The position numbers and the translations under genes were made by a program. A stretch of 42,404 bases of DNA, taken from positions 1-42,404 of the IMG/VR virus record IMGVR_UViG_3300025818_002522. One strand, written 5' to 3'. The notes beneath the pieces were generated by a model that saw only the letters and a program-made list of their open reading frames with translations, ran no database searches and was not told the DNA's origin. Position 1 is the first letter of the stretch; each line of letters starts with the position of its first letter. This DNA comes from a virus. Below are positions 8,894 through 16,772 of the stretch, one piece after another.

Positions 8894-9889
8894 TGCCAAG
8901 AAATCACTCTTCCTACTAAACCTTTACAGCACATTGATGATGAAAATGGTGAAATTGCTCTGTGTATCCTTTCTGCTATTAATGTTGGTAAAATTAGGGA
9001 TCTTGAAGATCTTGATGTTCTTTGCGATCTTGCTGTCAGGAGTCTTGATGAACTCATTGATTTTCAGGGATATCCCGTCAGAGCAGCAGAGATTGCCACA
9101 AGAGCACGTCGTTCGTTAGGTATTGGTTATATCGGACTGGCACATTACCTTGCCAAGAATGGGCATAGGTATGAAGATCCTGAAGCATGGAAGTCTGTTC
9201 ATGACTTGTCTGAAGCATTCCAATATTATCTCATTCAGGCAACTGTTAATCTTGCAAAAGAAAAAGGTGCATGTGAATACAGTCATCGCACTAAGTATGG
9301 TAATGGAATTCTTCCGATTGATACATATAAGAATGAGGTTGATGAAATAGTTCCAAATGATCTTCACTATGATTGGGAGAGTCTTAGGGCACAAGTTAAT
9401 CAATACGGAGTTAGGAACTCAACATTGTCCGCACAGATGCCTTCAGAGAGCAGTTCCGTTGTGTCAAACGCAACAAATGGAATCGAACCACCTAGAGGAT
9501 ACTTGTCCATTAAGAAGTCCAAAAAAGGACCTCTTAAGCAGATTGTTCCACAATACGGAACTCTGAAGAACAATTATGATCTTCTTTGGGAGATGAGATC
9601 CAATAAAGGATACATTAATATTGTTGCCGTAATGCAAAAGTTTTTTGATCAGGCAATTTCTGGCAATTGGAGTTACAATCCGGAACATTATCCCAATAAT
9701 GAAATCCCAGTGTCTATCATGGCACAGGATCTACTAACTACATACAAGTACGGATGGAAGACATCCTACTATCAAAATACATACGATATCAAGACTGACG
9801 AAATGGATGATTCCAATGAGTCACTTGATAGTTTAATTTCTCAAATAGAAACCGAAGAGGAGGAAGACTGTGAGTCTTGTAAGATTTAA
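8795..9889 (+). CDS. nrdA: Split-intein C fragment fused to ribonucleotide reductase alpha, C-terminal half
   Basis: A 364-residue product. Residues 1-33 are IntC; residues 34-364 are the C-terminal 331 residues of NrdA, beginning CQEITLPTKP. That Cys equals E. coli Cys439, the thiyl-radical residue, with Glu441 two residues later. The second redox Cys (GEIALCILSA), the radical-transfer Tyr pair (SYYQNT) and the C-terminal redox Cys pair (CESCKI) are all present, so the spliced enzyme should be complete. It overlaps the nrdB start by 20 bases. Confidence 0.92.
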   Translation: MLKIEYLEEEIPVYDITVKGTHNFFANDILVHNCQEITLPTKPLQHIDDENGEIALCILSAINVGKIRDLEDLDVLCDLAVRSLDELIDFQGYPVRAAEIATRARRSLGIGYIGLAHYLAKNGHRYEDPEAWKSVHDLSEAFQYYLIQATVNLAKEKGACEYSHRTKYGNGILPIDTYKNEVDEIVPNDLHYDWESLRAQVNQYGVRNSTLSAQMPSESSSVVSNATNGIEPPRGYLSIKKSKKGPLKQIVPQYGTLKNNYDLLWEMRSNKGYINIVAVMQKFFDQAISGNWSYNPEHYPNNEIPVSIMAQDLLTTYKYGWKTSYYQNTYDIKTDEMDDSNESLDSLISQIETEEEEDCESCKI

Positions 9890-11054
9890 GACAAATAATG
9901 AGGAGAGACCATTGGTCGATTCTATGACCGTGTTCAATGCAGAAGAGGTAGACACTAAAAAGCAACCAATGTTCTTTGGAAAACCATTAGGTATTCAAAG
10001 ATACGATTCTTACAAGTATCCAATTTTTGACAAACTTACAACGCAACAACTGGGATATTTCTGGAGACCTGAAGAGGTATCCCTACAGAAAGACCGTGCG
10101 GACTATCAGACATTACGCCCTGAGCAAAAGCACATTTTTACCAGCAATCTTAAGTACCAGATCATGCTGGATTCTGTACAAGGGCGTGGTCCTGGGATGG
10201 CTTTTATCCCTTACTGTTCATTACCTGAATTAGAGGCATGTATGGAGGTCTGGGGGTTCATGGAGATGATCCACAGTCGTTCATATACTCATATCATTAA
10301 GAACGTTTATTCAGACCCTTCAGATGTGTTTGACCACATTCTGAATGATGAACGCATTGTTGAACGTGCAATGAGTGTGACTGAAGCATATAATGATTTT
10401 ATTAATGCAGCACATCATTATGATAGTAGTAATGATTGGCAACACGCATTAGAAGGAGTCTCTTATGCACAACTTTCAAGATATGAACTCAAACGCAAAC
10501 TCTTCAAAGCAGTTGCGAATGTTAATATCCTTGAAGGTATCCGATTTTACGTATCATTTGCTTGCAGTTTTGCTTTTGGTGAACTCAAACTTATGGAAGG
10601 AAGTGCAAAAATCATCTCCCTGATTGCCAGAGATGAGAATCAACATCTTGCCATTACTCAGAATATTCTGAAGAAGTGGAGAGAAGGTGATGATCCTGAG
10701 ATGGCACAAATCTTCAAAGAAGAAGAGCAGTGGCTAATCAATACTTTTGAGAAAACTGTAAATCAAGAAAAACTTTGGGCAGAGTATCTGTTCAAGGATG
10801 GTTCGATGATTGGTCTGAATGATAAACTGCTCCAGCAGTATGTGGAATGGATTGCCAATCGTAGAATGAAATCAATTGGACTTAAACCGATCTATGACGT
10901 ACCCGCAAAGAATAACCCACTCCCCTGGACGGAACATTGGATTTCGTCGAAGGGTCTTCAAGTTGCTCCTCAAGAAACGGAAGTTGAATCTTATATCGTC
11001 GGAGGAATCAAACAAGATGTTACCGAAGATACATTTGCAGGGTTCTCCTTGTAA
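9870..11054 (+). CDS. nrdB: Ribonucleotide reductase class Ia beta subunit
   Basis: A 394-residue di-iron radical subunit. Iron ligands and the radical Tyr are visible in EMIHSRSYTHII (Glu, His and Tyr equal to E. coli Glu115, His118, Tyr122) and in LIARDENQHL (Glu238, His241). The start is a GTG at 9870, inside the end of nrdA, behind a strong GAGGAGG site; an ATG at 9924 would remove a phage-specific N-terminal extension and is the alternative. It supplies the tyrosyl radical to the trans-spliced NrdA. Confidence 0.93.
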   Translation: MSLVRFKTNNEERPLVDSMTVFNAEEVDTKKQPMFFGKPLGIQRYDSYKYPIFDKLTTQQLGYFWRPEEVSLQKDRADYQTLRPEQKHIFTSNLKYQIMLDSVQGRGPGMAFIPYCSLPELEACMEVWGFMEMIHSRSYTHIIKNVYSDPSDVFDHILNDERIVERAMSVTEAYNDFINAAHHYDSSNDWQHALEGVSYAQLSRYELKRKLFKAVANVNILEGIRFYVSFACSFAFGELKLMEGSAKIISLIARDENQHLAITQNILKKWREGDDPEMAQIFKEEEQWLINTFEKTVNQEKLWAEYLFKDGSMIGLNDKLLQQYVEWIANRRMKSIGLKPIYDVPAKNNPLPWTEHWISSKGLQVAPQETEVESYIVGGIKQDVTEDTFAGFSL

Positions 11055-11181
11055 AGGAAATTGTAAGTGCAACTGTGTAAAAACTGAAGATGCACTAGAG
11101 ATGTATAGAGAAGCAGCAAAATCCGATGCTTTTCTATTTGGTGATTATGATGGTTATGAAGCATATACTAAGGACTCCTAA
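11017..11181 (+). CDS. Small Cys-rich protein coupled to nrdB
   Basis: A 54-residue protein beginning MLPKIHLQGSPCKGNCKCNC and ending in an acidic, Tyr-rich tail. Four cysteines in CxxxCxCxC spacing suggest metal or redox function. The ATG lies within nrdB behind GGAGGAA at 11001-11007. The reading frame extends further upstream inside nrdB, but this ATG has the ribosome site. A role as a reductant or metal partner of RNR is possible by context only; it is not a recognisable glutaredoxin (no CPYC fold). Confidence 0.6.
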   Translation: MLPKIHLQGSPCKGNCKCNCVKTEDALEMYREAAKSDAFLFGDYDGYEAYTKDS

Positions 11182-11198
11182 GGGAGTCCTTTTTTTTA
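11171..11198 (+). terminator. Intrinsic terminator after the nrd operon
   Basis: AGGACTCC and GGAGTCCT form an 8-bp stem with a 4-base loop, followed by eight T. It overlaps the end of the Cys-rich gene and closes the primase-nrd transcription unit. Confidence 0.85.
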
Positions 11199-11204
11199 TA
11201 AATA
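11197..11204 (+). promoter_or_regulatory. T4-type late promoter octamer
   Basis: TATAAATA begins in the tail of the nrd terminator and stands 28 bases before the start of the 724-residue protein, switching from an early to a late unit. Confidence 0.6.
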
Positions 11205-11232
11205 TCCTTATAAAGGGTAATTTAGAATTAAG

Positions 11233-13407
11233 ATGAAATCTTTATCGCAGTCTGATTATGGACTAATTCGAAGTTTATATCAGGATGTTTATGCTCCTGA
11301 TATTGCAGAAAGTATTTTAGATGAATTTACTGATGAAGATCTTGATGATCTTACAGATGAATATATCGAAGAGCAAGTAATAGAATTCTTCCAAGAGTGC
11401 TTGGAAGAAGGATTAGATATTGATATTGTAGAGCAAACGATTTGTGAGTCTGTTGATACCGAGTTAGAAATTCTTACTGAGGTTACAAATCCTGCACAAG
11501 TTGCTGCAATGAGAATGAGGGATAAAACCTCTGCAGCATCTGGAGAAGGTCAGAAATCAGACAGAGATGCTGGAGCAGCTGCTAGAGCAAAACTCAAAGT
11601 ATCTAAGCAAAAAGTTGGAAGTGCTTCTCCCGAAAAGAAAGCATCAAAACTTTCACAAATTAAAGGTGCAGTTAAGAAAGTAGGTCAGGCAGCAAAAGGT
11701 GGTATAGGTCTTGCTACAAGAGCAGTAGGAACTGCAGTGAGAGCAGGTAGTGCAGTCAAGAGTGCTGCTAAGAAAGGATATGAGAGAGGAAGACAAGGTT
11801 CTGGTGGAGGTTCTTCAAGTTCTTCTTCTGATAGTGGAAGTTCTTCATCATCAGGCACTGGTTCTTCTAGTTCTTCTGACAGTGGAAGTTCTTCATCATC
11901 AGGCACTGGACCATCTTCCAGTTCTTCTAGTGGTGGTGGATCGTCTTCTGCGACACCTAAGAAGAGAAAGGATGGTCTTCTGAAGAGAGGACTTAAGAAG
12001 GTCGTCAGAGGCATTACAAAAGGTGTTTCTGCTGCTGCTGGTGCAGTTAAGGCAGGTGCTGATTCACTTACAGATAGAGCAAGGAAAGAGGATATGAATT
12101 ACAACAAAGAACTCGCAACAATCAAAGAACTTTATAGACAAGTTTGTAATCATCAAGAAGAAGAACCTGAGCAACTTGATGAAGCAGATTCACTTGCTGC
12201 AATGCAAGCAAGAAGAGAAAAGCGTCTTGCCGCACAAAGAAAACGTGAAGGCACTAACGACAAGGGAAAAGACTTTGGTCATGACTATGTTGCGAAGAGA
12301 AGGGAAGATAATATGAAAAAAGAAGAAGTTGAAGAGTATATTGATTTCCTTATTACTGAAGGATATGATTGCTCTGACCTTACCTGGAATGATATGTATG
12401 AGGAGTATGAATCTTTAGATGAAGGTTTACGTTCTGCAGTAAAGAGACTTCTTGGTGGGAAAAAGAAAGAAGAACCAGCAAAACCAATGAGTAGAGGTGA
12501 CGAACTTCGTAAAAAGTATAATGTTGGTCCAGAAAGGTCTGATACTTCTGCTAAAGCTCAAATTCTTAAGAAGACCCGTGCAAAAGCAGAGAGTGATCAA
12601 AAAGAATTTGGTGGTTCACGTTATTCTAAAGGTGTTGCAGATAGATCAAAAGCAGCACATGAACGTCAATTGAAAGGTGGTTATAGTAAGTATGGTGCTG
12701 ATGATGCGAGAGGCAGTGGTAACAAAGCACGCAAACGTGCCGCAGCTTTAACTAAAGAAGAACTCGAAGCAACCGGTCTCTTTACTGTGAAAGAGATTGA
12801 AGCACTTGTGGAGTCAGAGAATGTTGATGAGGCAATGAGTTCTTATGATCGCAATCGTAAGAGAGCAGCACAGAGAGCAGCAGATAGAAATGCTGCGAGA
12901 GCTGCTGGTAAGACTGGTGTAGTTCCTGGTGTAGGTTATGTAACCCCTAGAAGGGAGAAAGAAACTTATACTGACGAGAAAGGAACCGTCCGTCATAAGT
13001 CTGGTGCTAAGAACGAAGAATTTGAGCAACTTGATGAAGTCTCTGATAGAAAAGTTAGAGCAGTGAGAGATGCTCGTGAAAAGCAGTGGAATAAGCAGTT
13101 TGGTAAAAATCGTGTTAAAGACCCAACAGATGATATGACTGATAAAGTCGATAAGTTGATTGACCAGAGAAACAAAAGAACTGGGTCTAAAGTGAAAAAG
13201 ACTACTATGGGTCAGTTAACAGACAAACATAGGAAAGAAGAACTTGAATTAGATGAGAACCGTCGTGCTGCCAGTGCTGCTGGTGGTTACAAAGATGACT
13301 CTAAGAAGCAAACTGATCCTTCTAAGGCAGGTTTCACCGGTATTTCTAATAGTATAGCAGATATCATGAAGCAGAACAAAGAGATTGAAGCACGTAAGAA
13401 AAAGTGA
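11233..13407 (+). CDS. Large repetitive virion-type protein with Ser/Gly linker
   Basis: A 724-residue protein. Residues 1-75 are very acidic and helical (DEFTDEDLDDLTDEYIEE). Residues 100-190 are Ala/Lys-rich and basic. Residues 190-240 are an almost pure Ser/Gly/Asp linker with a repeated 16-residue unit. The rest is Lys/Arg/Glu-rich with recurring LDE sequences (EQLDEADS, ESLDEGLR, EQLDEVSD, ELDENRR). T4 prohead protease cuts after (L/I)xE, so these could be processing sites of an internal head protein; that is inference. A late promoter precedes it and a terminator follows. Confidence 0.65.
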   Translation: MKSLSQSDYGLIRSLYQDVYAPDIAESILDEFTDEDLDDLTDEYIEEQVIEFFQECLEEGLDIDIVEQTICESVDTELEILTEVTNPAQVAAMRMRDKTSAASGEGQKSDRDAGAAARAKLKVSKQKVGSASPEKKASKLSQIKGAVKKVGQAAKGGIGLATRAVGTAVRAGSAVKSAAKKGYERGRQGSGGGSSSSSSDSGSSSSSGTGSSSSSDSGSSSSSGTGPSSSSSSGGGSSSATPKKRKDGLLKRGLKKVVRGITKGVSAAAGAVKAGADSLTDRARKEDMNYNKELATIKELYRQVCNHQEEEPEQLDEADSLAAMQARREKRLAAQRKREGTNDKGKDFGHDYVAKRREDNMKKEEVEEYIDFLITEGYDCSDLTWNDMYEEYESLDEGLRSAVKRLLGGKKKEEPAKPMSRGDELRKKYNVGPERSDTSAKAQILKKTRAKAESDQKEFGGSRYSKGVADRSKAAHERQLKGGYSKYGADDARGSGNKARKRAAALTKEELEATGLFTVKEIEALVESENVDEAMSSYDRNRKRAAQRAADRNAARAAGKTGVVPGVGYVTPRREKETYTDEKGTVRHKSGAKNEEFEQLDEVSDRKVRAVRDAREKQWNKQFGKNRVKDPTDDMTDKVDKLIDQRNKRTGSKVKKTTMGQLTDKHRKEELELDENRRAASAAGGYKDDSKKQTDPSKAGFTGISNSIADIMKQNKEIEARKKK
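11830..11925 (+). repeat. Two tandem 48-bp repeats encoding Ser/Gly units
   Basis: Two consecutive copies, at 11830-11877 and 11878-11925, encode DSGSSSSSGTG followed by a Ser run. The second copy differs at a few bases. They lie in the linker of the 724-residue protein and could change copy number by slippage. Confidence 0.8.
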
Positions 13408-13431
13408 TATAAAACTCACATAATATTCCAA

Positions 13432-13457
13432 GGGGGCTTGACAAGTCTCCTTTTTTT
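13432..13457 (+). terminator. Probable terminator after the 724-residue protein gene
   Basis: GGGGGC pairs with GTCTCC (with G-T wobbles) around the loop TTGACAA, followed by seven T. The loop contains the -35 box of the promoter at 13438-13466. Confidence 0.6.
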
Positions 13458-13466
13458 ATGTAGACT
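13438..13466 (+). promoter_or_regulatory. Sigma-70 type promoter inside a terminator
   Basis: TTGACA, a 17-base spacer and TAGACT. The -35 box is the loop of the preceding terminator hairpin, and the T tract is in the spacer. It would start an early transcript towards the gene at 13515. Confidence 0.55.
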
Positions 13467-13484
13467 AGGTTTGTCCCCGTTAAA

Positions 13485-13492
13485 GATAAATA
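13485..13492 (+). promoter_or_regulatory. Late promoter-like octamer
   Basis: GATAAATA, one mismatch from the late consensus, lies 22 bases before the start at 13515, so this gene may have both early and late promoters. Confidence 0.4.
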
Positions 13493-13514
13493 ATAGCTCA
13501 TTGAGTTCTATACA

Positions 13515-13964
13515 ATGAGTTATGAGAATTCTTGGATATACAATAATGAACCTTTTGAGTCTGATGCTATTGGGAACTACTTTGGTTTTGTTTACTGTAT
13601 TACCAATAAGACCACCGGTAGAAAATACCTTGGAAGGAAATACTTTTGGTCATTCAGAACCCCACCAGGAAAAAAGAGAAAAGTAAAACAAGAATCTGAT
13701 TGGAAGAAATATTATGGTTCTTGTCCTGAGTTGAAGGAAGATATAAAAAGATATGGCAAAGAGTTCTTCAGTAGAGTAATACTAAGTCTTCATGAGAAGA
13801 AGGGAGATTGTAACTTTGAGGAGACCAAGCAGTTGTTTCTAAATAATGTGCTATCAGAGGCACTTGACAACGGAGCACCAGCATACTATAATAGCAACAT
13901 TCTCGGCCGTTACATGCGGAAAGATTATGGAAATTTTGGAAAAGACTCTACAGGTGACTCATGA
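13515..13964 (+). CDS. GIY-YIG-like putative endonuclease
   Basis: A 149-residue protein. GFVYCITNKTTGRKYLGRKY resembles the GIY...YIG core (G-F-V-Y, then Y-L-G), followed by basic DWKKYYGSC and an acidic NFEETKQLF that could supply the metal-binding Glu. It is the size of a stand-alone catalytic domain without a DNA-recognition tail. T4-like phages carry related small proteins whose role is unclear, so nuclease activity is inferred. Preceded by both an early and a late type promoter. It overlaps the next gene by 38 bases. Confidence 0.65.
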   Translation: MSYENSWIYNNEPFESDAIGNYFGFVYCITNKTTGRKYLGRKYFWSFRTPPGKKRKVKQESDWKKYYGSCPELKEDIKRYGKEFFSRVILSLHEKKGDCNFEETKQLFLNNVLSEALDNGAPAYYNSNILGRYMRKDYGNFGKDSTGDS

Positions 13965-14130
13965 GTGGGCAGTTGACAGACTGCACATTCTCTGTGACAT
14001 GAAGACGGATGATGTGCTAAAATCTGTAGAAGATGCTCATGCGATCCAGTCAGAGTTTGCCGAATGGTTAGACCCTAATCTTGAGGATCATGAAATCTAC
14101 TCACTCGAATATCTTGGAGACAATGATTAA
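13927..14130 (+). CDS. Small acidic hypothetical protein
   Basis: A 67-residue protein beginning MEILEKTLQVTHEWAVDRLH. The frame is open further upstream inside the previous gene, but the ATG at 13927 gives a compact soluble protein and the usual short overlap. Predicted helical, acidic, no membrane segment. No family recognised. Its end overlaps the next start by 8 bases. Confidence 0.5.
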   Translation: MEILEKTLQVTHEWAVDRLHILCDMKTDDVLKSVEDAHAIQSEFAEWLDPNLEDHEIYSLEYLGDND

Positions 14131-14710
14131 AGCATTTTTTGGAATTGGAGTTCTTGCAAGTGTATTTGCAATTCCTTCCCCACCAGAACCTGAACAAGTC
14201 AAAGTAACGCAGGAACCAGAACCTCTAGAGGAAATTCTTATTGAAGAAGAGACTTGGAAATGTCCTAGTTGTACACCTAACGAAAAAGTTGTTCTAGCAG
14301 CACTACAGGAGCACACAAAGATCTCTGATCGTAATGCTCTTGCTACAATCATGGGAAACATTCAGCAAGAATCTAAATTCATTGCTAATATCTGTGAGGG
14401 TGGTGCTCGTGTTACTTATGAAAATTGTTTGAGAGGTGGTTATGGATTAATTCAGTGGACTTCTATCAATCGATATAGAGGACTTGGAAACTTTGCAGTG
14501 AAGTATGATTGCAATCCAAGTGAATTAGATTGTCAGGTCCGTTGGATGATTAATGAACCTATCTTCCAAAGAGTTCTTCCACAATTTGAAGGTGGTGGAC
14601 AAACGGTATCTTATTACATGAGACCCGCATACTACTGGTTAGGGTGGGGTATCAAAGGTAATAGAGAACTTTATGCATATGACTACACTAAGAAAATGGT
14701 ATGGGCATGA
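14123..14710 (+). CDS. Exported phage tail lysozyme-like protein
   Basis: A 195-residue protein with an N-terminal hydrophobic segment (MIKAFFGIGVLASVFA), a Pro/Glu linker, and a C-terminal domain from about residue 55 resembling the phage tail lysozyme family: AALQEHTKISDRNALATIMG, NIQQESKF and GGYGLIQWTSINRY. The Glu in QQES is the likely catalytic acid and GLIQWT is the substrate-groove signature. It should cleave peptidoglycan, for entry or lysis. Its TGA overlaps the next ATG. The next exported gene (15329) is also in this operon. Confidence 0.8.
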   Translation: MIKAFFGIGVLASVFAIPSPPEPEQVKVTQEPEPLEEILIEEETWKCPSCTPNEKVVLAALQEHTKISDRNALATIMGNIQQESKFIANICEGGARVTYENCLRGGYGLIQWTSINRYRGLGNFAVKYDCNPSELDCQVRWMINEPIFQRVLPQFEGGGQTVSYYMRPAYYWLGWGIKGNRELYAYDYTKKMVWA

Positions 14711-15126
14711 TTAAAAAACTTAAATCACTTTTTATTAAAAAAACACCAAAAGTAGAATGTTTGATTGATGACTTGGAAGCACCATTATTTGAATGTGGGT
14801 CAGGACATTTTACTCAAGGATATGGTTCTTTTGTAGGGCAGTTTGCTCCTAAGTATTTAAAAGATGATCCCTGGTTTGGTCCGGCAGTTTTATCCGAACC
14901 TCAAATGACTGTCAAAGAAGCATATGAACATGCAGTATCTGACAGACAACTCTTACATGAAAATGAGACAGTAGAACCAAAAGATATTCATGAAGTAATA
15001 TATAATATTGCTACTAGTCATGGGAAAACTACGACGCAACTTGACCCCACTCCACAATTTGGAAGTGGTTCTGAGAACTTTCAGGAAGGTTGGCAATCTG
15101 GAACTGGTTGGGAGCAATTTAGATGA
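14707..15126 (+). CDS. Hypothetical protein downstream of the tail lysozyme
   Basis: A 139-residue protein starting MIKKLKSLFIKKTPK; the ATG overlaps the previous TGA (ATGA). An ATG two codons earlier is possible. The N-terminus is basic and the remainder is acidic, with a Gly/Ser/Gln-rich tail (GSGSENFQEGWQSGTGWEQF). No domain recognised. Confidence 0.55.
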   Translation: MIKKLKSLFIKKTPKVECLIDDLEAPLFECGSGHFTQGYGSFVGQFAPKYLKDDPWFGPAVLSEPQMTVKEAYEHAVSDRQLLHENETVEPKDIHEVIYNIATSHGKTTTQLDPTPQFGSGSENFQEGWQSGTGWEQFR

Positions 15127-15332
15127 TTGATGATTGGCGTTATAGTGAACAGAAGTTGAAACTTCGTGAGTCTGCACTTAAAGTTCTTCTCACTAAATAT
15201 GGTAGTCAACTAAAAGAATCATTGCCCGAATACAGTAATCAATCAATGTATGAATGTACTCATGATTGGGTATCGCAAGGTAATGTAAATACTAATGGCA
15301 TTATTAAATACTTTGAGGCATATTATAGATGA
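15123..15332 (+). CDS. Small hypothetical protein
   Basis: A 69-residue protein (MIDDWRYSEQKLKLRESALK). Overlaps the previous stop as ATGA and the next start likewise, so it is inside a translationally coupled operon. Helical, soluble, no known family. Confidence 0.55.
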   Translation: MIDDWRYSEQKLKLRESALKVLLTKYGSQLKESLPEYSNQSMYECTHDWVSQGNVNTNGIIKYFEAYYR

Positions 15333-16000
15333 AAAAACTTTTACTATCTCTTCTCGGATGTGCCGTGCTGACTGGAACAGCATATGCTGGAGATGAAAAA
15401 ATAACCAGAGGATACAATAGTAATGATTCTTTAGGATGCATGATGTTACGGGAATGCACCGATAATGTTCAAAGAATCTCAAGTATCAAAGATATTCAAG
15501 ATAATTATCCCAACTCTGATTATTCTGCTGTTGCTACTGAGTTTAATGAGATGTTGGACTCCCTTGATAAAATCGGAGTTATGGTTTTTCTAGGAGATCA
15601 GAAATATTTTCCGATAGGTAATCGTGGTGTTTATCATACTGTAAGTAATAACTTTTTTCTGAATGATGCATTTATGGGTAGACAATCTACATTGATGAGT
15701 GTGGTTAGACATGAAGGATGGCACGCTGCACAAGATTGTATGGCAGGAACAATTAATAATTCACTGATTGCTATTATTCTTCCTGAGGATGATGTTCCTT
15801 CTATTTGGAGAGAAATTGCCGAAAAAACTTATCCAAAATCTGTTGTTCCTTGGGAAGCAGAAGCATCATGGGCAGGAAGAACTGAAAATATGACTGCTGA
15901 TGTTCTTGCAGCATGTGCTACTGGTAAGATGTGGGAAATTTATGAACCGACTCCTTTGACCCGTAAGTACTTAGTGGAAGAAGGTTACATTACTAAATAA
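15329..16000 (+). CDS. Exported HExxH putative metallopeptidase
   Basis: A 223-residue protein with a clear signal peptide (MKKLLLSLLGCAVLTGTAYA, cut after residue 20). RHEGWHAAQD at 127-136 contains a zincin HExxH motif; a downstream Glu in PWEAEASW (about residues 175-181) could be the third zinc ligand. Five cysteines could form periplasmic disulfides. Protease activity is inferred from the motif alone. It ends an operon that starts with a tail lysozyme-like gene, suggesting a joint role at the envelope. Confidence 0.65.
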   Translation: MKKLLLSLLGCAVLTGTAYAGDEKITRGYNSNDSLGCMMLRECTDNVQRISSIKDIQDNYPNSDYSAVATEFNEMLDSLDKIGVMVFLGDQKYFPIGNRGVYHTVSNNFFLNDAFMGRQSTLMSVVRHEGWHAAQDCMAGTINNSLIAIILPEDDVPSIWREIAEKTYPKSVVPWEAEASWAGRTENMTADVLAACATGKMWEIYEPTPLTRKYLVEEGYITK

Positions 16001-16050
16001 TATCATCCTAAACAGATAACCTGCCAAGAAGAGTTTTGTGAAACCTCTTG

Positions 16051-16059
16051 TGTTATAAT
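16051..16059 (+). promoter_or_regulatory. Extended -10 promoter
   Basis: TGTTATAAT is a perfect extended -10 element, 33 bases before the ATG at 16093. No -35 box stands at the correct distance, as expected for extended -10 promoters. Confidence 0.5.
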
Positions 16060-16092
16060 GGTGAACTCTTTGTTGGATAACAAAATTTAAGT

Positions 16093-16287
16093 ATGACATC
16101 TTTAACTAGAGATATACTAATTAAGACTATCGTTGCTGAAGAAATGAAACTATGCGATAGTTTTGATTATAAAGAACAATTACAAAAAACATATCACAAA
16201 TGGGAACATGAATCCAGTGATAGATTGTGTCAAAAATTTAATCAAATAGAGAAAACAAGTATCACAGTTGATCTTCTTAAACCATAA
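16093..16287 (+). CDS. Small hypothetical protein
   Basis: A 64-residue charged helical protein (MTSLTRDILIKTIVAEEMKL) with an extended -10 promoter upstream. Its stop lies inside a late promoter octamer. No family recognised. Confidence 0.5.
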   Translation: MTSLTRDILIKTIVAEEMKLCDSFDYKEQLQKTYHKWEHESSDRLCQKFNQIEKTSITVDLLKP

Positions 16288-16290
16288 ATA
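16283..16290 (+). promoter_or_regulatory. Late promoter-like octamer
   Basis: CATAAATA overlaps the stop of the preceding gene and stands 20 bases before the membrane protein at 16311. A 12-base palindrome, AACCTGCAGGTT, lies just downstream. Confidence 0.45.
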
Positions 16291-16310
16291 TAAGAACCTG
16301 CAGGTTTTTA

Positions 16311-16769
16311 ATGGACGAAGAAGTTAAGAATCGAGAGATAAAAAATAAAAATATTTTTGGTAAACTTAAAAATTCTGTTGATGATAAAGAAGAACAATTA
16401 GAAATTTTATCAACTTTTGTTCGACTTGCTATTTTAGTATGGAGTGGTGGAATACTCACACTTGCATATATTAAGTTACCCGTTGCTTTAGGTATTCCCG
16501 AACAAAAATTAGATCCGACTTTTATTGCAAGTGTCTTTACTGGAGTTTTAGCAACCTTTGGTGTTCAGGCAGCAAAGAAAGCAGGAGAAAATGGTGGTAA
16601 TGGAGGTGGAATTAGTAAGGAAGACTTACAGAAATTAATTGATGCCGCTGCACAAACTGCACCTGCTCAAACTATAAGAGTTGAGCAAGGTCCAATTAGA
16701 ATTGCAAATGGTGAACCACCAATTAAACCTGTACCAATGGATCCTCCTAAACCTCCTTATTCTTTATAA
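16311..16769 (+). CDS. Two-helix membrane protein, holin candidate
   Basis: A 152-residue protein: charged N-terminus (1-28), transmembrane helix at about 36-58 (FVRLAILVWSGGILTLAYI), a second less hydrophobic segment at about 68-85, a Gly-rich linker and a proline-rich cytoplasmic tail. Two helices with a charged tail fit a class II holin, and it is near exported peptidoglycan-targeting genes, but I cannot separate that from any small membrane protein. Confidence 0.55.
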   Translation: MDEEVKNREIKNKNIFGKLKNSVDDKEEQLEILSTFVRLAILVWSGGILTLAYIKLPVALGIPEQKLDPTFIASVFTGVLATFGVQAAKKAGENGGNGGGISKEDLQKLIDAAAQTAPAQTIRVEQGPIRIANGEPPIKPVPMDPPKPPYSL

Positions 16770-16772
16770 TAA

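Noticed and set aside
6388-9889. Sequencing frameshift or group I intron as the cause of the broken nrdA
   Set aside because: Both halves end and begin with intact intein motifs (Cys1, TPDH, HN before Cys) and the gap holds a full endonuclease gene with its own promoter; no intron RNA core is evident.
11830-11925. CRISPR array or minisatellite
   Set aside because: Only two in-frame copies without spacers, inside a coding repeat. No CRISPR-like structure was seen anywhere in the window.
11685-12014. Minus-strand frame rich in Glu/Pro/Leu
   Set aside because: It is the complement of the Ser/Gly repeat, whose low-complexity codons create an artificial open frame.
16291-16310. 12-base palindrome AACCTGCAGGTT as a terminator or operator
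   Set aside because: The stem has no loop room and only a short T run; it could be chance, so it is mentioned only next to the late octamer.
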